Numbered from the stretch's first letter, positions 23,643 through 35,699 are shown. The stretch is DNA of 64,000 bases from Litsea cubeba (GCA_012931725.1 CM022949.1:47782980-47846979); one strand, 5' to 3'. Made by a program: numbers and translations. Notes: generated by a model from the letters alone, not told the origin.

Positions 23643-24690
23643 TCCACAATGAGACTAGTATTTGAAATATTAATTAAAGAACATAAAAGGAAATGATCTT
23701 CCAAATAGAATGCAACAATATTCATCGTACAAGTCTATGCAGATACTCTGCACTGTTTGGGTATATATTTTGTGAATGAGATTATATATTTTTCAATTAG
23801 TACACATTTCAACAAATCTGATCCAATCTGTGTCCATCTACAAGTGTCCACAATTATACACAAACATTTATCTGCAAGTGCCTACATCAGTGTCCATTTG
23901 CAAGTCCACATTTCAGAGTTGCTAGGAATTCGGAATTGGCAAACCCAGAGTTTTTTAAGCCAGATTGATCAGATCCTTACTAGCAAATGTGTTAATACAT
24001 TTGCCCAATCAAAACAGCAGAAATTGGTACATTCATAGGTCTTCTGGCTTAAAAAATTCTGGGCTTGCCATATTTGAGTTAAAACAAGGGTTCTAATATC
24101 TTTTATTGTATTATGTACATCTGATACCCAAACAGTGCAGAGTATCTATATATCATACCCAGACGGTTGCAGATGGTATTGATACTCAACCAATCTGCCA
24201 GCAGCATCTGTGATTTTTGGAACTCTAAAACATTACACATTATTTCTTATGGAATGAAATAAAAGCCTATACAAACTCATGTGATCCTCTCAGTGATCAC
24301 AAGATCTTCAATCAATTTCAGTTGGCTTTGCTTCAGTTTACACTAAAACATTCCAAATGGCAGATAGCTTCACTTTTATGTTTCTATTTTAACCCAAAAA
24401 AACAAAAAAGTTAAAACGTGGAGGAAATGCCAATACCCAAAAGAAACCATGGGGACTGATAGCAATGCGACTTTGGAAAGGGCAATGAATTTGAGGTATC
24501 TTAAGTGGCTGCAACCACACCATGGACCCACTGCACTCCAGCAGTTGAAAAAGGAATACATGGCCTAAGTTAAATCCTCCATGACCACTCCCCACCACCT
24601 CATGGGTTTGTTTATGTTTCTAAACAACACTTGCCAACATTCCTAAAAATGGGTATTTCATAAACAGGTGTCCCAAAACAAACAACCCAA
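23643..24690. other. CACTA 1 interior without recognisable gene
   Basis: AT-rich. CAAGTG/CCACATT-like short repeats occur around 23830-23920, and an AAACAGTGCAGAGTATCT-type block appears near 23740 (inverted) and 24130. No protein family recognised. Confidence 0.5.
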
Positions 24691-24900
24691 TTAAAACAAT
24701 TCGAAAATCACTTGCCAGATGATGGCATAGAACATCCATGTGATGCCAGATGATGGCATGACTTTCAAACAGCTTGCACCCCACTCCCTGTAGAGACCCC
24801 TCAATCCCACTTCGAGTGGGGTGGGCTTACCTTGCAATGAGCCGACCATCAGGTGCATTCTTGCCACTTCCACTTGCCACTCCAGCAATGATTGTCAAAC
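24691..24900 (-). pseudogene. Captured gene fragment, possible mitochondrial carrier C-terminus
   Basis: The minus strand reads GLRGLYREWGASCLKVMPSS followed by GITWMFY, the pattern of the last repeat of SLC25 mitochondrial carriers (GLY-x-G/E-W...K-x-x-P...I-x-W-x-x-Y). Just upstream on the same strand, GVASGSGKNAPDGRLIAR ends at a GTAAG donor and may be from a different exon. No start or stop belongs to it. It lies inside CACTA 1, so transduplication is likely. Assignment from memory of the family only. Confidence 0.38.
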
Positions 24901-24999
24901 CTGTGAAGAAGATACCAAAACTACAAGTCAGCCAACTACTGCTTCCCTCTTTCTTTACAATTGGACAAATAAGTTCACCAATTTGATGAAATGAGAGAA

Positions 25000-25500
25000 T
25001 TTGAAGCCAATCCTTATGCCATGCCAGAAACCTCTGGTTTCTCAGTTTTCTTCCCCTTAAGAAACTGTAGAATGTTAAGAACCTGAGAAAATATGTATTC
25101 TAAGTTTCCTGTGGTTTTCTTGAGGAAACCAAACAAGTCCAAAATCAAACATAATTTATATCGAACATATGCAAGGTCATTTTGCCAAAGAATATTAGAT
25201 GAAAAATCACAAGAAGCTCTACAGGATAAGAGAGGCCAAAAGATCAAGAATAAGATAAAATAAAAGTACTCAATGGAGACAATTTTGGTGAATGTTCGAG
25301 CATCAACAATTGGCACATTATGACATTATCTTTCAATAAACTGGAGCATCTCCGCCAACACAGGCTGATTGTGTTTCTATAATCTCAATGCCTATCAAAG
25401 ACAAGGGAAAGCACAATAATCACCTCTGAAACTATTCCTTGTTCCTAAATCACCCCAGATCACACTTTTACTTCCAAATCACATTTTTATTACTAAACTA
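25000..25500. other. CACTA 1 interior; nothing recognisable
   Basis: AT-rich sequence with no convincing ORF or repeat. Confidence 0.5.
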
Positions 25501-25613
25501 TCAACTGTGTGTATTCTCTACAGTGAAGTGCTAAACCCTCATAGCAAAGTTGCAGATGAAGCAGAAAAAACAGAAACTCTATTTCCCTCCCCTCTCTCTA
25601 TCTCTCTTCCAAA

Positions 25614-26096
25614 ATGTTCAGACACCCCCAAAATGCTCTCAACAAGTTCAAAAGCCCTCTTCCAATCCCTCCCCTCCTCAGTGGACTTCTCACCTCCCAG
25701 CCCTCTGACTTCCCTCCATCTCCCACACAAGAACAAGAACAAGAACAATTACAATCAGCAGCAGAAGAAGAAGAACAAGGTCACCTGACTAGAGACTCCG
25801 ATCAGGTGAGGCAGCATCGAACCCTCCTCCAAAAGAACCGATTGGAATCCGCCCAATCCCTCCTTCAATCCCAAACCCTCTTCTCTTCTCCATCCCATGT
25901 ATGCAAAACCCTCTTCAACGTCTCTTCAAACGCTCCACATCTCATTCTCTCTTCCTACATCGACCTCAACAGACCCTTTCAAGCAATCGAAATCCCTCAC
26001 AAGATGAGAGATGTCGGAATTAGCACATCGCTCCTCTCTCTCTCTCAATCCTTCACAAGAAGGGAGATGAGCACAGATCGAGGGGAGAGCGAATGA
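25614..26096 (+). CDS. Hypothetical ORF, 160 aa, near the right end of CACTA 1
   Basis: ATG at 25614 opens a 160-codon frame rich in Ser, Gln, Pro and Glu, including a Gln/Glu run (QEQEQEQLQSAAEEEEQG). I recognise no family. It lies upstream of the right subterminal repeats on the strand opposite to the TNPA remnant, and its 5' flank has pyrimidine-rich, UTR-like sequence. It may be the first exon of a captured host gene or a chance ORF. Confidence 0.25.
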   Translation: MFRHPQNALNKFKSPLPIPPLLSGLLTSQPSDFPPSPTQEQEQEQLQSAAEEEEQGHLTRDSDQVRQHRTLLQKNRLESAQSLLQSQTLFSSPSHVCKTLFNVSSNAPHLILSSYIDLNRPFQAIEIPHKMRDVGISTSLLSLSQSFTRREMSTDRGESE

Positions 26097-26308
26097 GGTT
26101 TCCACAAAAAAAAACCCAGCTGTGGTTTATGTCAAAAGAGCAGATGGTGGGAGGGAAAGAGGGAAAATTTTAGGTCTCCGTTTTAGACGAAAACAACCAC
26201 AAAGAGCGGCTGTGGTTTATTAAAATACATGTGTCAAAAAATACCATTGTCTAAATCTATCGTTTTTCCTACCTTGTTAGTGTCGGTAATTGCCGATTTG
26301 ACGTAGTG

Positions 26309-28211
26309 ACAGCTGGGGAAGATGGGTGTGCAGGTGGTGATGGAGGTGCAGTAGGAGGAAGAAGAAGAAAGAAGAAGAAGAGAGGAAAAAGGAAAGAAAG
26401 AAGAAGAAAGATAGGGTGGTTCGAGTGGAGTGCAGTGAAGATGGGGGAAGAGAAAAGAAAGAGAAGAAAGAAAAAGATGGTGGCGGCATTGAAGATGCAG
26501 CGGTGAGGGAGGAAAGAGAAAAGAAAAGAGAAAGAGAGGAAGAGAGAGATAGTGTTAGTGTGGTGATGTGCAATGGCAGCGTGGTGCGCAGGGAGGAGAA
26601 GAAGGAGGGGTACTTGGCGCAGGGGGAGAGTTCCAACAGAGATGAAACCGATGGAGGGTGGAGAGAGATGGGTTGCAGGGCTGCTGCGTGCGTTTGTCTG
26701 AGGCTGCTGCGTGATAGGAGGGAGAGAAAAAAGAGAAAAAATAGGATGATGGTGGCGGCAGTGAAGATGCAGCGGGGAGGGAGGAAGGAGAAAATAAAAG
26801 AGATCTGCGTGATAGGAGGGAGAGAAAAAGAGAAAGAAAAAGGATGATGGTGGCGGCAGTGAAGATGCAGCGGGTAGGGAGGAAGGAGAAAAGAAAAGAG
26901 AAAGAGAGGAAGAGAGAGTTAGTGTTAGTGTTAGTGTGGTGATGTGCAATGGCAAAGAAGGGGGGTACCTGCGAGGCTGGGGCATAGGGATCTGCACGTG
27001 GGTGATGAGATTGAAAGAGGGAGATGGAGATGGTGGAATTTCTTCTTGAAAAGCCCTACAATATCTACTTCATCGCAAAAGATTGAATTGTTAAATCTCT
27101 GAGTTCCAGTCTTTGACGTTAACAACTCTTTCCACGACTTACCGCACATTTGCATGCTCTGAGCCATCCCGATGGCTCATGGTGAGATTAGCCAATAGAA
27201 TGCCAGGTCCATACATCAGGACCACTTATTGGATTGGAGGTGGTCCAGATGCACTTCATATAACAGACGCGGCCTCACAGGGACTGGACTGGGATTGGGA
27301 TTGTTTGGCCACATGGAGAATATTACCATATGTTGTAAAGGAGCGGCACTGATGTGACTTGGGCTGCTCATTGAATGGGCTGGATGGAGCTAACTCATGT
27401 GCAGGGAGAAGATGAAAGGAGGAAGGAAAGAAGGGAGAAGGAGGAGGTGGACAAAGAAGAAGATGGAAGAATGAGAAGAAGATGGGGAAGGAGAGAAGAT
27501 GATGCAGGAGCAGGCGCAGGTGGAAGTGCAGGTAGGTGGCCCACGGTTTTGTCTGAGTTGGGTTGGTGAGATGAGGGGTGATGATAGGATGGGGATGAAG
27601 TTGACGCAGGGGGCTGTTGTGGTGGTATTGGTTTTGATGAAGATGGGTCCTGCAGGTGAGATGATTGGTGAGGTGGAGGTGTACCAGGTGTTGTGTGCAG
27701 GGGACTGATGGGTCGAGAGGGAGGTGAGGCTAAGGGAAGAGATGGTGAGACCGAAGGGATGTGGTGGGGGGTGCGTGGACTGCAGGAAGGAAGGAGAAAA
27801 GAAAGGAGAGAAGGAAGAGAGAGATAGTGTGTGCAGAGAGAGTGCAGCGGTGAGAGATTGGTGCGGTGAGTGTAGGGTGTGGGTGCAGTACAGGAGAAAG
27901 AGGAAGAGCAGCACAGTGGGTAGTTGTGAGGGAGAGAAGAAGAAGAAGAAGGGAGCTATGACGATGAAAGGGAGATGATGATGGTGGTGGAGTGATTTTA
28001 GGGAGAGAGATTGGGTTTTATTGCATTGCATAGATCGTGTAGAGGGAGAGATGAGAATGAGAGATTTTAGGAATTGGATAGGGATAGGAAGGGCAATTCC
28101 GGAAGTGGGAGCGCAAAAAGTCCGAGGGTGTGCCACATGTCCTCCTCCCAGGAAGCCTCCCCCGCCAAGTGTCGCTCCCCGCGAAAAAATATGCTGCTTT
28201 ACTATATATAA
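26309..28211 (-). other. Helitron unit I 5' region: purine-rich repeats and conserved 5' terminus
   Basis: The plus strand is a long series of GAGAAAGAGAGG-like blocks, with several GGTGGTGGAG motifs and repeated ATGATGGTGGCGGCAGTGAAG units (about 26480, 26750, 26846). ORFs here are low-complexity artefacts. From 27520 the sequence matches 31040-31370 and 46520-46789 plus 47712-47890 of unit II. The end (28080-28211) carries the terminal module shared with 3504-3581 and 48960-49086. Confidence 0.55.
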
Positions 28212-28510
28212 CTAGCGCTTCAGGGCCCGCGTGTTAAAGAGTTATTAAGATTTTAAACAGTACTATTCATTTCATTTAAATGAAATGTAAATGACTATTA
28301 ACATATGATTCTTTAAACAATCATAGTTAAAATAAATAATTTAAAAGCAATTATTCGCTTGAGGGCCCACGCCCAACGCGGGCCTTGTTTAAAGAGTTAT
28401 TAAGATTTTAAATAGTAATATTCATTTCATTTAAATGAAATGTAAATGACTATTAACATATGATTCTTTACACAATCATAGTTAAAACAAATAATTTAAA
28501 AGCAATTATT
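28212..28510 (-). repeat. Tandemly duplicated Helitron 3' terminal region
   Basis: About 140 bases after the first CTAG/hairpin motif are repeated after a second GC-rich hairpin at 28350-28385 (GGGCCCACGCCCAACGCGGG). Both copies run TTAAAGAGTTATTAAGATTT to AAGCAATTATT. A third copy follows the hairpin at 50156-50176. Confidence 0.75.
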
Positions 28511-31433
28511 TTAATGATTAAATAACCAAAATGATCATTATTTTGTAGTTGGATAATGGAAAAGTTGTAGGATATTAATGAAGAATGAAACATATAAAAG
28601 TATTATTATTTTAAAACACGAATTCACCTGCTGCTTTAATATATATAATTGATGCCTGATTGTGGACGTTCTACCATAGGGACTACAATGAAAAATCATC
28701 TTTATTATTATTTTGCCATTAATTAGCACATCTCTACATATCATGGAGCCATGCTAAGTAACGGCTTGTGATGATAGTGATGCTGGAGGACTACAATTTT
28801 TGCAGACTGTAACTTATTCATAAATTAAATTGCAGTGGTGGGAGATTAATAATTAGTGATAATGAATATGCCAAGAATTCATCATAGAGTGGGGCATCTT
28901 CATTTTATTCCAATAGAATATTATTTTCTCCAACAATAGTACATATCATGATTTTTCCAAATAAAAGAACTATACATACAAAAATCATAAAAAATGGTAA
29001 AAAAATAAATCTAAGAGGACTACAATTTTTGCAAACTATAACTTATTCATAAATTTAAACTTAATATTTGTTTAAATATGATAATAAAAATACATATATA
29101 ATAAATAGTGATAAAAGGCCTTGTTATATAGAATTTAAATTTATTGGATTGGTTTGATCAATCACTCACGTTTTTAGAAACATGGTATCTCTCAATGATC
29201 TGCAATAAAAAAATGCATTTACAATTAAATCGAGAATAAAATAGATCTGATAAAAAAATTCATATATTATAATATTTCGCAATTGCTACACCGCTCAATT
29301 TAAAATCTTTTGTATTTTTAAAAAAATGCCAAACAACGATAATGTTGTAATATTATAATATTACATTATTAAATTCTATAACATTTGATTATGCTACTAT
29401 TTAAATATGAAAATATTATAGTTTACATGTATCTAAAAGGGCCCTAGGATATCTTTAAATTTGAATTTCAAAAATAGTTGAACTCCAGTCAAACTCTTAA
29501 ATCACACCATATAAGATGTGGTGCGAGTGGGCATACCACGTGATTGATGATCGACAGCCACCCATGTTGAAACTAACCATATTCAAAATAAAAGTTTGAT
29601 TTGGAACCACTGTTGAAATTGATCAAAATGTTCTACAAATGCATATGGGAGGCATGATTTTTTTTTTATAAAGGTAAATATTTTAAAAGAATCTTATATA
29701 TAAATCTAAATCAATTGTCAAAAGCAAAACATCGACGAAGGATACTTTCTGTGGCGTATGATGATAGGTAATTGTCGTGTTATGGCATAAGAAGATCACT
29801 TGTGACAACTCTTGCAACTGATTGTATCAACACCATAGGAAATGAAGTTGATACTAATCAACAAAAATTTATATGATAAGGACCCATTCTTCATGCCTCC
29901 AAATGTTGGAGAGTCCCATCAGTGATGAATTACCAATCATGAACACTGATAGAAGATTGCAATCCTAAATAGTAAATACTATCTTCAGCACAAGAGCCCA
30001 TATTTAAATATTAACCATGTAAATAAAGTATTAAATGTCAAATATCAAAATATTAACTAATGGATATTAATGGCAAATCCTAAAATGCAGGATTTTAACC
30101 AAAATACAAAATCTTTACATAATAAGAAGTTGGCAAATATTAAAATCCAGAAGATTATATTGGAATATGCAAACTCTTGCCTTTCTTAAATTTTTCTACG
30201 CATTCAGTAAAAGTTGTTTCATATCAATTGTTCTCCTAGATTGATTATGATAAAATCACAAGCCTTATGATTGCTTTGACCTTGCCAAAATTATATTTGT
30301 TCCACCCTCACAAATTATTACATATCACAGGGCATAGGATTCAATTCATAATTCTTTTTATATTTTCCGCCCCTAAATCTCTCTCACAATGATCTTCCTC
30401 CTCAAAAATCTCTCTTTAAAGTGATACATCATTAATTAAAATCTCTCTTATTTAATTCCCTACTTAACTATTTAAATATAAATTCATGTTCACAAAAGTG
30501 ATAAGCCTCGACCCAATTAATGCCATTAACCTAAAAAGAGTTTATTCCCTTAAATCTCTCTTAACTTTTTCCATATTCTCTCCCTTCCAAATAAATTATT
30601 AGAAGATCTGGTGGTCATAAAATCTTAGTATTCCTCTTATTTCAGCCTACCCATAAACAATGGCCATACATCATCATGAGGGACCTATCAACAGAGAAGG
30701 AAAAGAAGAAGAGTGGGTGCAGGTGGGTGCAGGGAAGAAGGATAAGAAGAAGAAGGTGGGTGCAGGTGGGTGTAGGGAAGAAGAAGAGAAGATGATGCAG
30801 GAGCAGGCGCAGGTGGAAGTGCAGGGCTGAGATGGGTTTTGGCTCGGGTTGAATGGGCTGTAAAGTGGGTTCAAGTATGATGATTGGCTAGGTTGTAGGT
30901 AGGGTTGGCTGGTCCAATGGGTTTGTTGGGTTAAGAAATGGGTTGAACAGGTGAGTCACTGGCTCGGTTAAATATTTGGATCAATTGGCTGATGGGTTGA
31001 ATTTGTGTAAGTGGGTTATGGAATAGTTTAAAAGCTCTATTTGGAGGGTAGGTGGTGTGGCCCACGGTTTTGTCTGAGTTGGGTTGGTGATATGAGGGGT
31101 GATGATAGGATGGGGATGAAGATGACGAAGGGGCCGGGCTGTTGTGGTGGTATTGGTTTGATGAAGATGGGTGCTGCAGGTGAGATGATTGGTGAGGTGG
31201 AGGTGTACCAGGTGCTGTGTGCAAGGGACTGATGGGATCGAGAGGGAGGTGAGGCTAAGGGAAGAGATGGTGAGGCCGAAGGGATGTGCAGGGTGGTGCG
31301 TGACTGCGTCGATTGCAGGAAGGAGGGAGAAAAGAAAGGAGAGAATATAGAGATAGTGTGTGCAGAGAGAGTGAATGGATTTTTTTTTTAAGATCAGAGT
31401 TTTCATATAGGCAACCCGGCTTGAACCATAACG
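28511..31433 (-). other. Helitron unit II interior left of CACTA 2; no gene
   Basis: AT-rich to about 30650. 28988-29246 repeats 20574-20814. From 30660 the plus strand becomes purine-rich, and 31040-31370 repeats 27520-27850. No coding sequence supported. Confidence 0.55.
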
Positions 31434-31446
31434 CACTACTAGGAAA

Positions 31447-31880
31447 CAGGCTTTTAGCGGCCGCCATTAGCCGTCGCTAAAAGTCAAATGACGGTCGCTA
31501 ATACTCTTTAGCGACTGCCTAGCGACCGCCAAATATCGGCCGCGGAAACCTCGTCACAAAAAGCATTAGCGACCGCGCGACTGCTTTTAGCGGCCGCTAT
31601 AAGCCGTCGCTAAAGGTCTAACTGACGGTCGCTAATGTTATTTTCTTATTTTGTAAATACTGATATATAACTATAATGGCGGTCGCAAATGGTTGAACTA
31701 GCGGTCGCTAATACTTTTTGTCTATTTTTTAAAAAAAAATTTCCTCATTTTTTTGAATATTTGCGGCCGCCCTTTTAGCCTTTAGCGGTCGCTAATACTA
31801 TTTTTATTTCTTTTTTAATTTTAGTATTTCCTTTTTTGCGACCGACATTTGCGACCGCCATGGCAGCCGCTAATGCTTAA
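31447..31880. repeat. Left subterminal repeats of CACTA 2
   Basis: More than ten copies of GCGGTCGCTAA or its complement TTAGCGACCGC, with GCGGCCGC variants. These would be binding sites for the TNPA-like protein. The right end has the same motif at 45978-46060. Confidence 0.85.
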
Positions 31881-32284
31881 AATTTTTTTTAAATAATTCT
31901 TTTTGTATTTTTCAATTTTTATCCTGCTGTTTTTACCTGTATTTGTACCTGAACATATTATATATCTACAACTATAACATTCAATTAAAAATACAAATAA
32001 CAAAACAAAGTCTTATATTAAAACATTTAAAACATTACAAATGTTTAAACAAATTATAATCATTACAAATACACTTTAAAAAAAAAGAAAAACAAATATA
32101 TTTGCTGGGCGGGGTGCCGTGATCGATCCGATGCTCTCAAACCTGAAAAACAAAAAGGAAAACAAATAGTAAAAGTTAATTATAAAAATTATGAATATAT
32201 AGTAAATATAAATAAAATCAAGTATTAAGAGCAAAATTTTGAAAGTTAAACCTACGTTTCAACTATATAAGCAATTCGAGAGTT
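31881..32284. other. AT-rich spacer between subterminal repeats and tandem array
   Basis: No gene or repeat recognised. Confidence 0.5.
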
Positions 32285-34365
32285 GGAATCTAGAGCCGTC
32301 AGTTCCGGCAATTCAGGAATGATTATGGGCTCGTGCCCGTCCATTTTCACGGCCACCGGAGCCTCTTTTCTCGGTTTGGGCGCTCAGGCTAATTTTCTAA
32401 GTTCTAAGTTAAACCTACGATTTAACTATACAAGCAATTCGGGAGTCGAAATCTCGAGCCGTCAGTTCCGACAAGTCCGGAATGACCATGGGCTCGTGCC
32501 CGTCCAGTTTCATAGACACCGGAGCCCATTTTCTCGGTTTGGGCCCTCGGAATCTGATTTTCTAAGTTTTAAGTTAAACCAACATTTCAACTATACGAGC
32601 AATCTGGGAGTCAAAATCTCGAGCTGTCAGTTCCTACGGGTCACTCTACCCTCGAGTGAAGTGCTCGTGCCGGTTTCGAATTTTTTCGGGGGCCGTTTCC
32701 CATTCCGGACCCCCGACGGACCGTTTTCGAGCCTAAGTGTTGGAAAATCCGATGTTTTCGCTCATATTTCTCTAACCCGGAGTCCTATTTGCAAGCCGTC
32801 AGTTCCTACAGGTCACTCTACCCTCGAGCGAAGTGCTAGTGCCGGTTTCAGATTTTTCCGGGGGCCGTTTCCCATTTCGGACCACCGACGGGCCTTTTTT
32901 GAGCCTAAGTGTTGGAAAATCCGATGTTTTCGCTCGTAATTCTCTAACCGGGAGTCTTATTTGCGAGCCGTCTATTCCTACAGGTCACTCTACCCACGAG
33001 CGAAGTGCTCGTGCCGGTTTCGAAATTTTTCGGGGGCCGTTTCCCGTTCCGGACCCCCCGACGGGCCTTTTTCGAGCAAAAGTCTTTGAAAATCTGTTGT
33101 TTTCGCTCGTAATTCTCTAACCGGGAGTGCAATTTGCGAGCTGTCAGTTTCTACGGGTCACTTTACCCTCGAGCGAAGTGCTCGTGCCGGTTTCGAATTT
33201 TTTCGGGGGCCGTTTCACATTTCGGACCCCCGACGGGCCGTTTTCGAGCCTAAGTGTTGGAAAATCCGATGTTTTCGCTCGTAATTCTCTAACCGGGAGT
33301 TCTATTTGTGAGCCGTCAGTTCTTACAGGTCACTCTACCCTCGAGCGAAGTGCTCGTGCCAGTTTCGAAAATTTCCGGGGGCCGTTTCCCGTTCCGGACC
33401 CCCGACGGGCCTTTTTTGAGCCTAAGTATTGGAAAATCCGATGTTTTCACTCGTAATTCTCTAACCGGGAGTCTTATTTGCGAGCCGTCTATTCCTACAG
33501 GTCACTCTACCCACGAGCGAAGTGCTCGTGCCGGTTTCAAAATTTTTCGGGGGCCGTTTCCCGTTCCGGACCCCCCGACGGGCCTTTTTCGAGCCGAAGT
33601 GTCGGAAAATCCGATGCTTTCGCTCGTATTTCTCTAACCGGGAGTCCAATTTACGAGCCGTCAGTTTCTACGAGTCACTCTACCCTCGAGCGAAGTGCTC
33701 GTGCCGGTTTCGAATTTTTCCGGGGGCCGTTTCCCGTTCCGGACCCCCGACGGACCGTTTTCGAGCCTAAGTGTTGGAAAATCCGATGTTTTCGCTCATA
33801 ATTCTCTAACCGGGAGTCCTATTTGCGAGCCGTCAGTTCCTACAGGTCACTCTACCCTCGAGCGAAGTGCTCGTGCCGGTTTCAGATTTTTCCGGGGGCC
33901 GTTTCCCGTTCCGGACCCCCGACGGGCCTTTTTCGAGCCTAAGTGTTGTAAAATCTGATGTTTTCGCTCGTAATTCTCTAACCGGGAGTCCTATTTGCGA
34001 GCTGTCTATTCCTACAGGTCACTCTACCCACGAGCGAAGTGCTCGTGCCGGTTTCGAAATTTTTCGGGGGCCGTTTCCCATTCCGGACCCCCCGACGGGC
34101 CTTTTTCGAGCAAAAGTCTTGGAAAATCCGATGTTTTCGCTCGTAATTCTCTAACCGGGAGTCCAATTTGCGAGCCGTCAGTTCCTACGGGTCACTCTAC
34201 CCTCGAGCGAAGTGCTCGTGCCGGTTTTGAATTTTTCTGGGGGCCGTTTCCCATTCCGGACCCCCGACGGACCTTTTTCGAGCCTAAGTGTTGGAAAATC
34301 CGATGTTTTTGCTCGTAATTCTCTAACCGGGAGTCCTATTTGCGAGCCGTCAGTTCCTGTACTGC
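32285..34365 (+). repeat. ~172-bp tandem array (about 12 units) inside CACTA 2
   Basis: Units are anchored by GAGCCGTCAGTTCCTAC, CTCGAGCGAAGTGCTCGTGC and GGGGGCCGTTTCCCGTTCCG. Spacing of about 172-173 bp is clear from 32620 on (anchors near 33310, 33482, 33656, 33829, 34001, 34174). The first two units are more diverged. 172 is not a multiple of three, and ORFs on both strands are by-products. The array is GC-richer than its surroundings. Confidence 0.93.
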
Positions 34366-34778
34366 AGATCGCGCACATAGAATACATCATCCAAAACAAA
34401 AGTATGTAAATGAGTGACAAAATAAAATGTCACGTAAATGGTATTCTCAAATCTCAAGCCTTAAATAAAAGTGGCTTGGTTTTGTGATTCTGATGAGTCC
34501 ACCAAAGAAAAGGCTCCCAGCTTTGCAACCATCCAATATTTTGCCCTCTCCCTATTAAATGTGGAACACTGATGCATGTTTATTCCATGATCATCTATTT
34601 GCAGGCTGTTAATCAAAGGATTAGGAACTTAGAAATGTCCTACTGGGAGAAGTTCTAGGACTGTTTCATGTATGGTAGATGGAGGCTCATCAGATCAGCT
34701 CTGTAATATGGTTATAAAACCATGATCCTTACTTGCATACTAATGATTTAGTGAATTGCATAAAACCATAAACCTTAC
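34366..34778. other. CACTA 2 interior; nothing recognisable
   Basis: AT-rich sequence after the tandem array, before the captured isomerase exons. Confidence 0.5.
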
Positions 34779-35042
34779 CTGTTTGAAGAGCAGTGTGCAC
34801 AAAAAGAGGACCCAAGAAGCTGCCACCAATACCAACAGAAATGACATCCTTTAATGCTTTTCCTGTCGCTCCAACCTACCAAAGCAGATTATTAGCTGAC
34901 ATTTAGACATTACATTGCAGGAATCATTCACAAAATGACTTTTTTTCAATTTTTTACCCAGGAGCCGCTCCGAACCCTCTCTGCAAACTCGCTGATTTTG
35001 TCCAGAACTTTCCATACATCTGGAACAACATTCTTTCCATCA
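34779..35042 (-). pseudogene. Captured fragment of cytosolic glucose-6-phosphate isomerase (two exons and intron)
   Basis: On the minus strand, exon 35042-34958 reads DGKNVVPDVWKVLDKISEFA and on to RVRSGSW. After an intron with GT donor (34957) and TAG acceptor, exon 34875-34779 reads VGATGKALKDVISVGIGGSF and on to LGPLFVHTALQT before a GTAAGG donor. SVGIGGS is the sugar-phosphate-binding signature of phosphoglucose isomerase, and LFVHTALQT is typical of the plant cytosolic enzyme. Only about 60 of some 560 residues are present, so it cannot be functional. Intact splice sites show capture at the DNA level. It lies in CACTA 2 on the same strand as the transposase. Confidence 0.83.
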
Positions 35043-35301
35043 CTGCAAATAACGTTTGCCCATTTGCAGTACCATGCATGCATTTCCTAATCAGCCCATT
35101 GAAACAGATAAAAAGTGCATCAACAGGTGAACATAACCTAAAGTCTGCCAGAACATTTGAACTAATGGCAATTTGGGGTACATTCAATGACATCCTAATA
35201 TAAACAAATAAAACTATCACAACAAAAAAATAATAAACAAAAAAAAAACTATCACAACAAATAAAATAAAATAAAATAAAAGAATAAGCATTGAAAATTA
35301 C

Positions 35302-35668
35302 CTTCATCCAAGAAAGAGTCTCAAACAGGTCCATATCCTAGAAGCAAAAACCACATATGATAGCAAGTGACATGTGCAGTACTCGGAAAAAATATCTAAT
35401 CATTCATCTGGCAAATATAAATTGAGTGACATGAAAGGATAGAGAGAGGATACAGGTTTTAAATTTTACATAAAACTAGCTACCTGCTTATATTCCTAGG
35501 ATCATATTTCTACTTTAAATAGTTTAATGGCTAAGATTTTTAATTGGATAAAAAAATAGTTGGAAGTCACCTGGGGAAGTTCAGGGAGAGTAATAGGGTT
35601 CAAGGTCGACATGAGAGGCTGCTGAATCATTGACTGTTGGAAGATTCCTATGGCCAGCTCATGAAATC
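35302..35668 (-). pseudogene. Exon-like fragments of an unrecognised gene
   Basis: Two minus-strand stretches look like exons joined in phase: 35668-35571 (FHELAIGIFQQSMIQQPLMS then TLNPITLPELPQ, acceptor TTTCAG, donor GTGACT) and 35337-35302 (DMDLFETLSWMK, acceptor TTCTAG, donor GTAATT). I do not recognise the protein. The phase does not lead into the isomerase exon at 35042, so this is probably another captured gene. Confidence 0.35.
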
Positions 35669-35699
35669 CTGAAAAAATATAATGGTAATGATCACTCGT

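Larger units (their letters stand above)
22375..26308 (-). mobile_element. CACTA (En/Spm) transposon 1, non-autonomous
   Basis: It starts CACTACGTCAAA and ends TTTGACGTAGTG, a perfect 12-bp terminal inverted repeat. It is flanked by ACA on both sides (22372-22374 and 26309-26311), the 3-bp TSD of the family. Subterminal sequence at both ends is rich in AACCACAG / CTGTGGTTT motifs. At 3.9 kb it has a TNPA-like remnant but no Tnp2 transposase. Confidence 0.92.
3582..28211 (-). mobile_element. Helitron-like unit I, minus strand, split by a Tat LTR element and a CACTA element
   Basis: On the minus strand the 3' terminus is a GC-rich hairpin followed by GCG-CTAG and then T (3582-3614), the signature of a Helitron 3' end. 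The 5' terminus lies near 28211 in the form TTATATATAG-TAAAGCAGC followed by a G/C-rich block with a GACAC-TGGC motif. Removing Tat element 1 and CACTA element 1 with their TSDs leaves about 5.7 kb. I see no Rep/helicase protein, so it would be non-autonomous. Element identity is inferred from the termini and from their threefold recurrence. Confidence 0.5.

Noticed and set aside
26269..28136. Long minus-strand Ser/Leu/Phe/Pro-rich ORFs (up to 248 residues)
   Set aside because: Complements of GAGAAAG-type low-complexity DNA with no domain, start context or splice structure.
32283..34409. Many ~100-residue ORFs with similar sequence
   Set aside because: By-products of the ~172-bp tandem array; frames shift from unit to unit.
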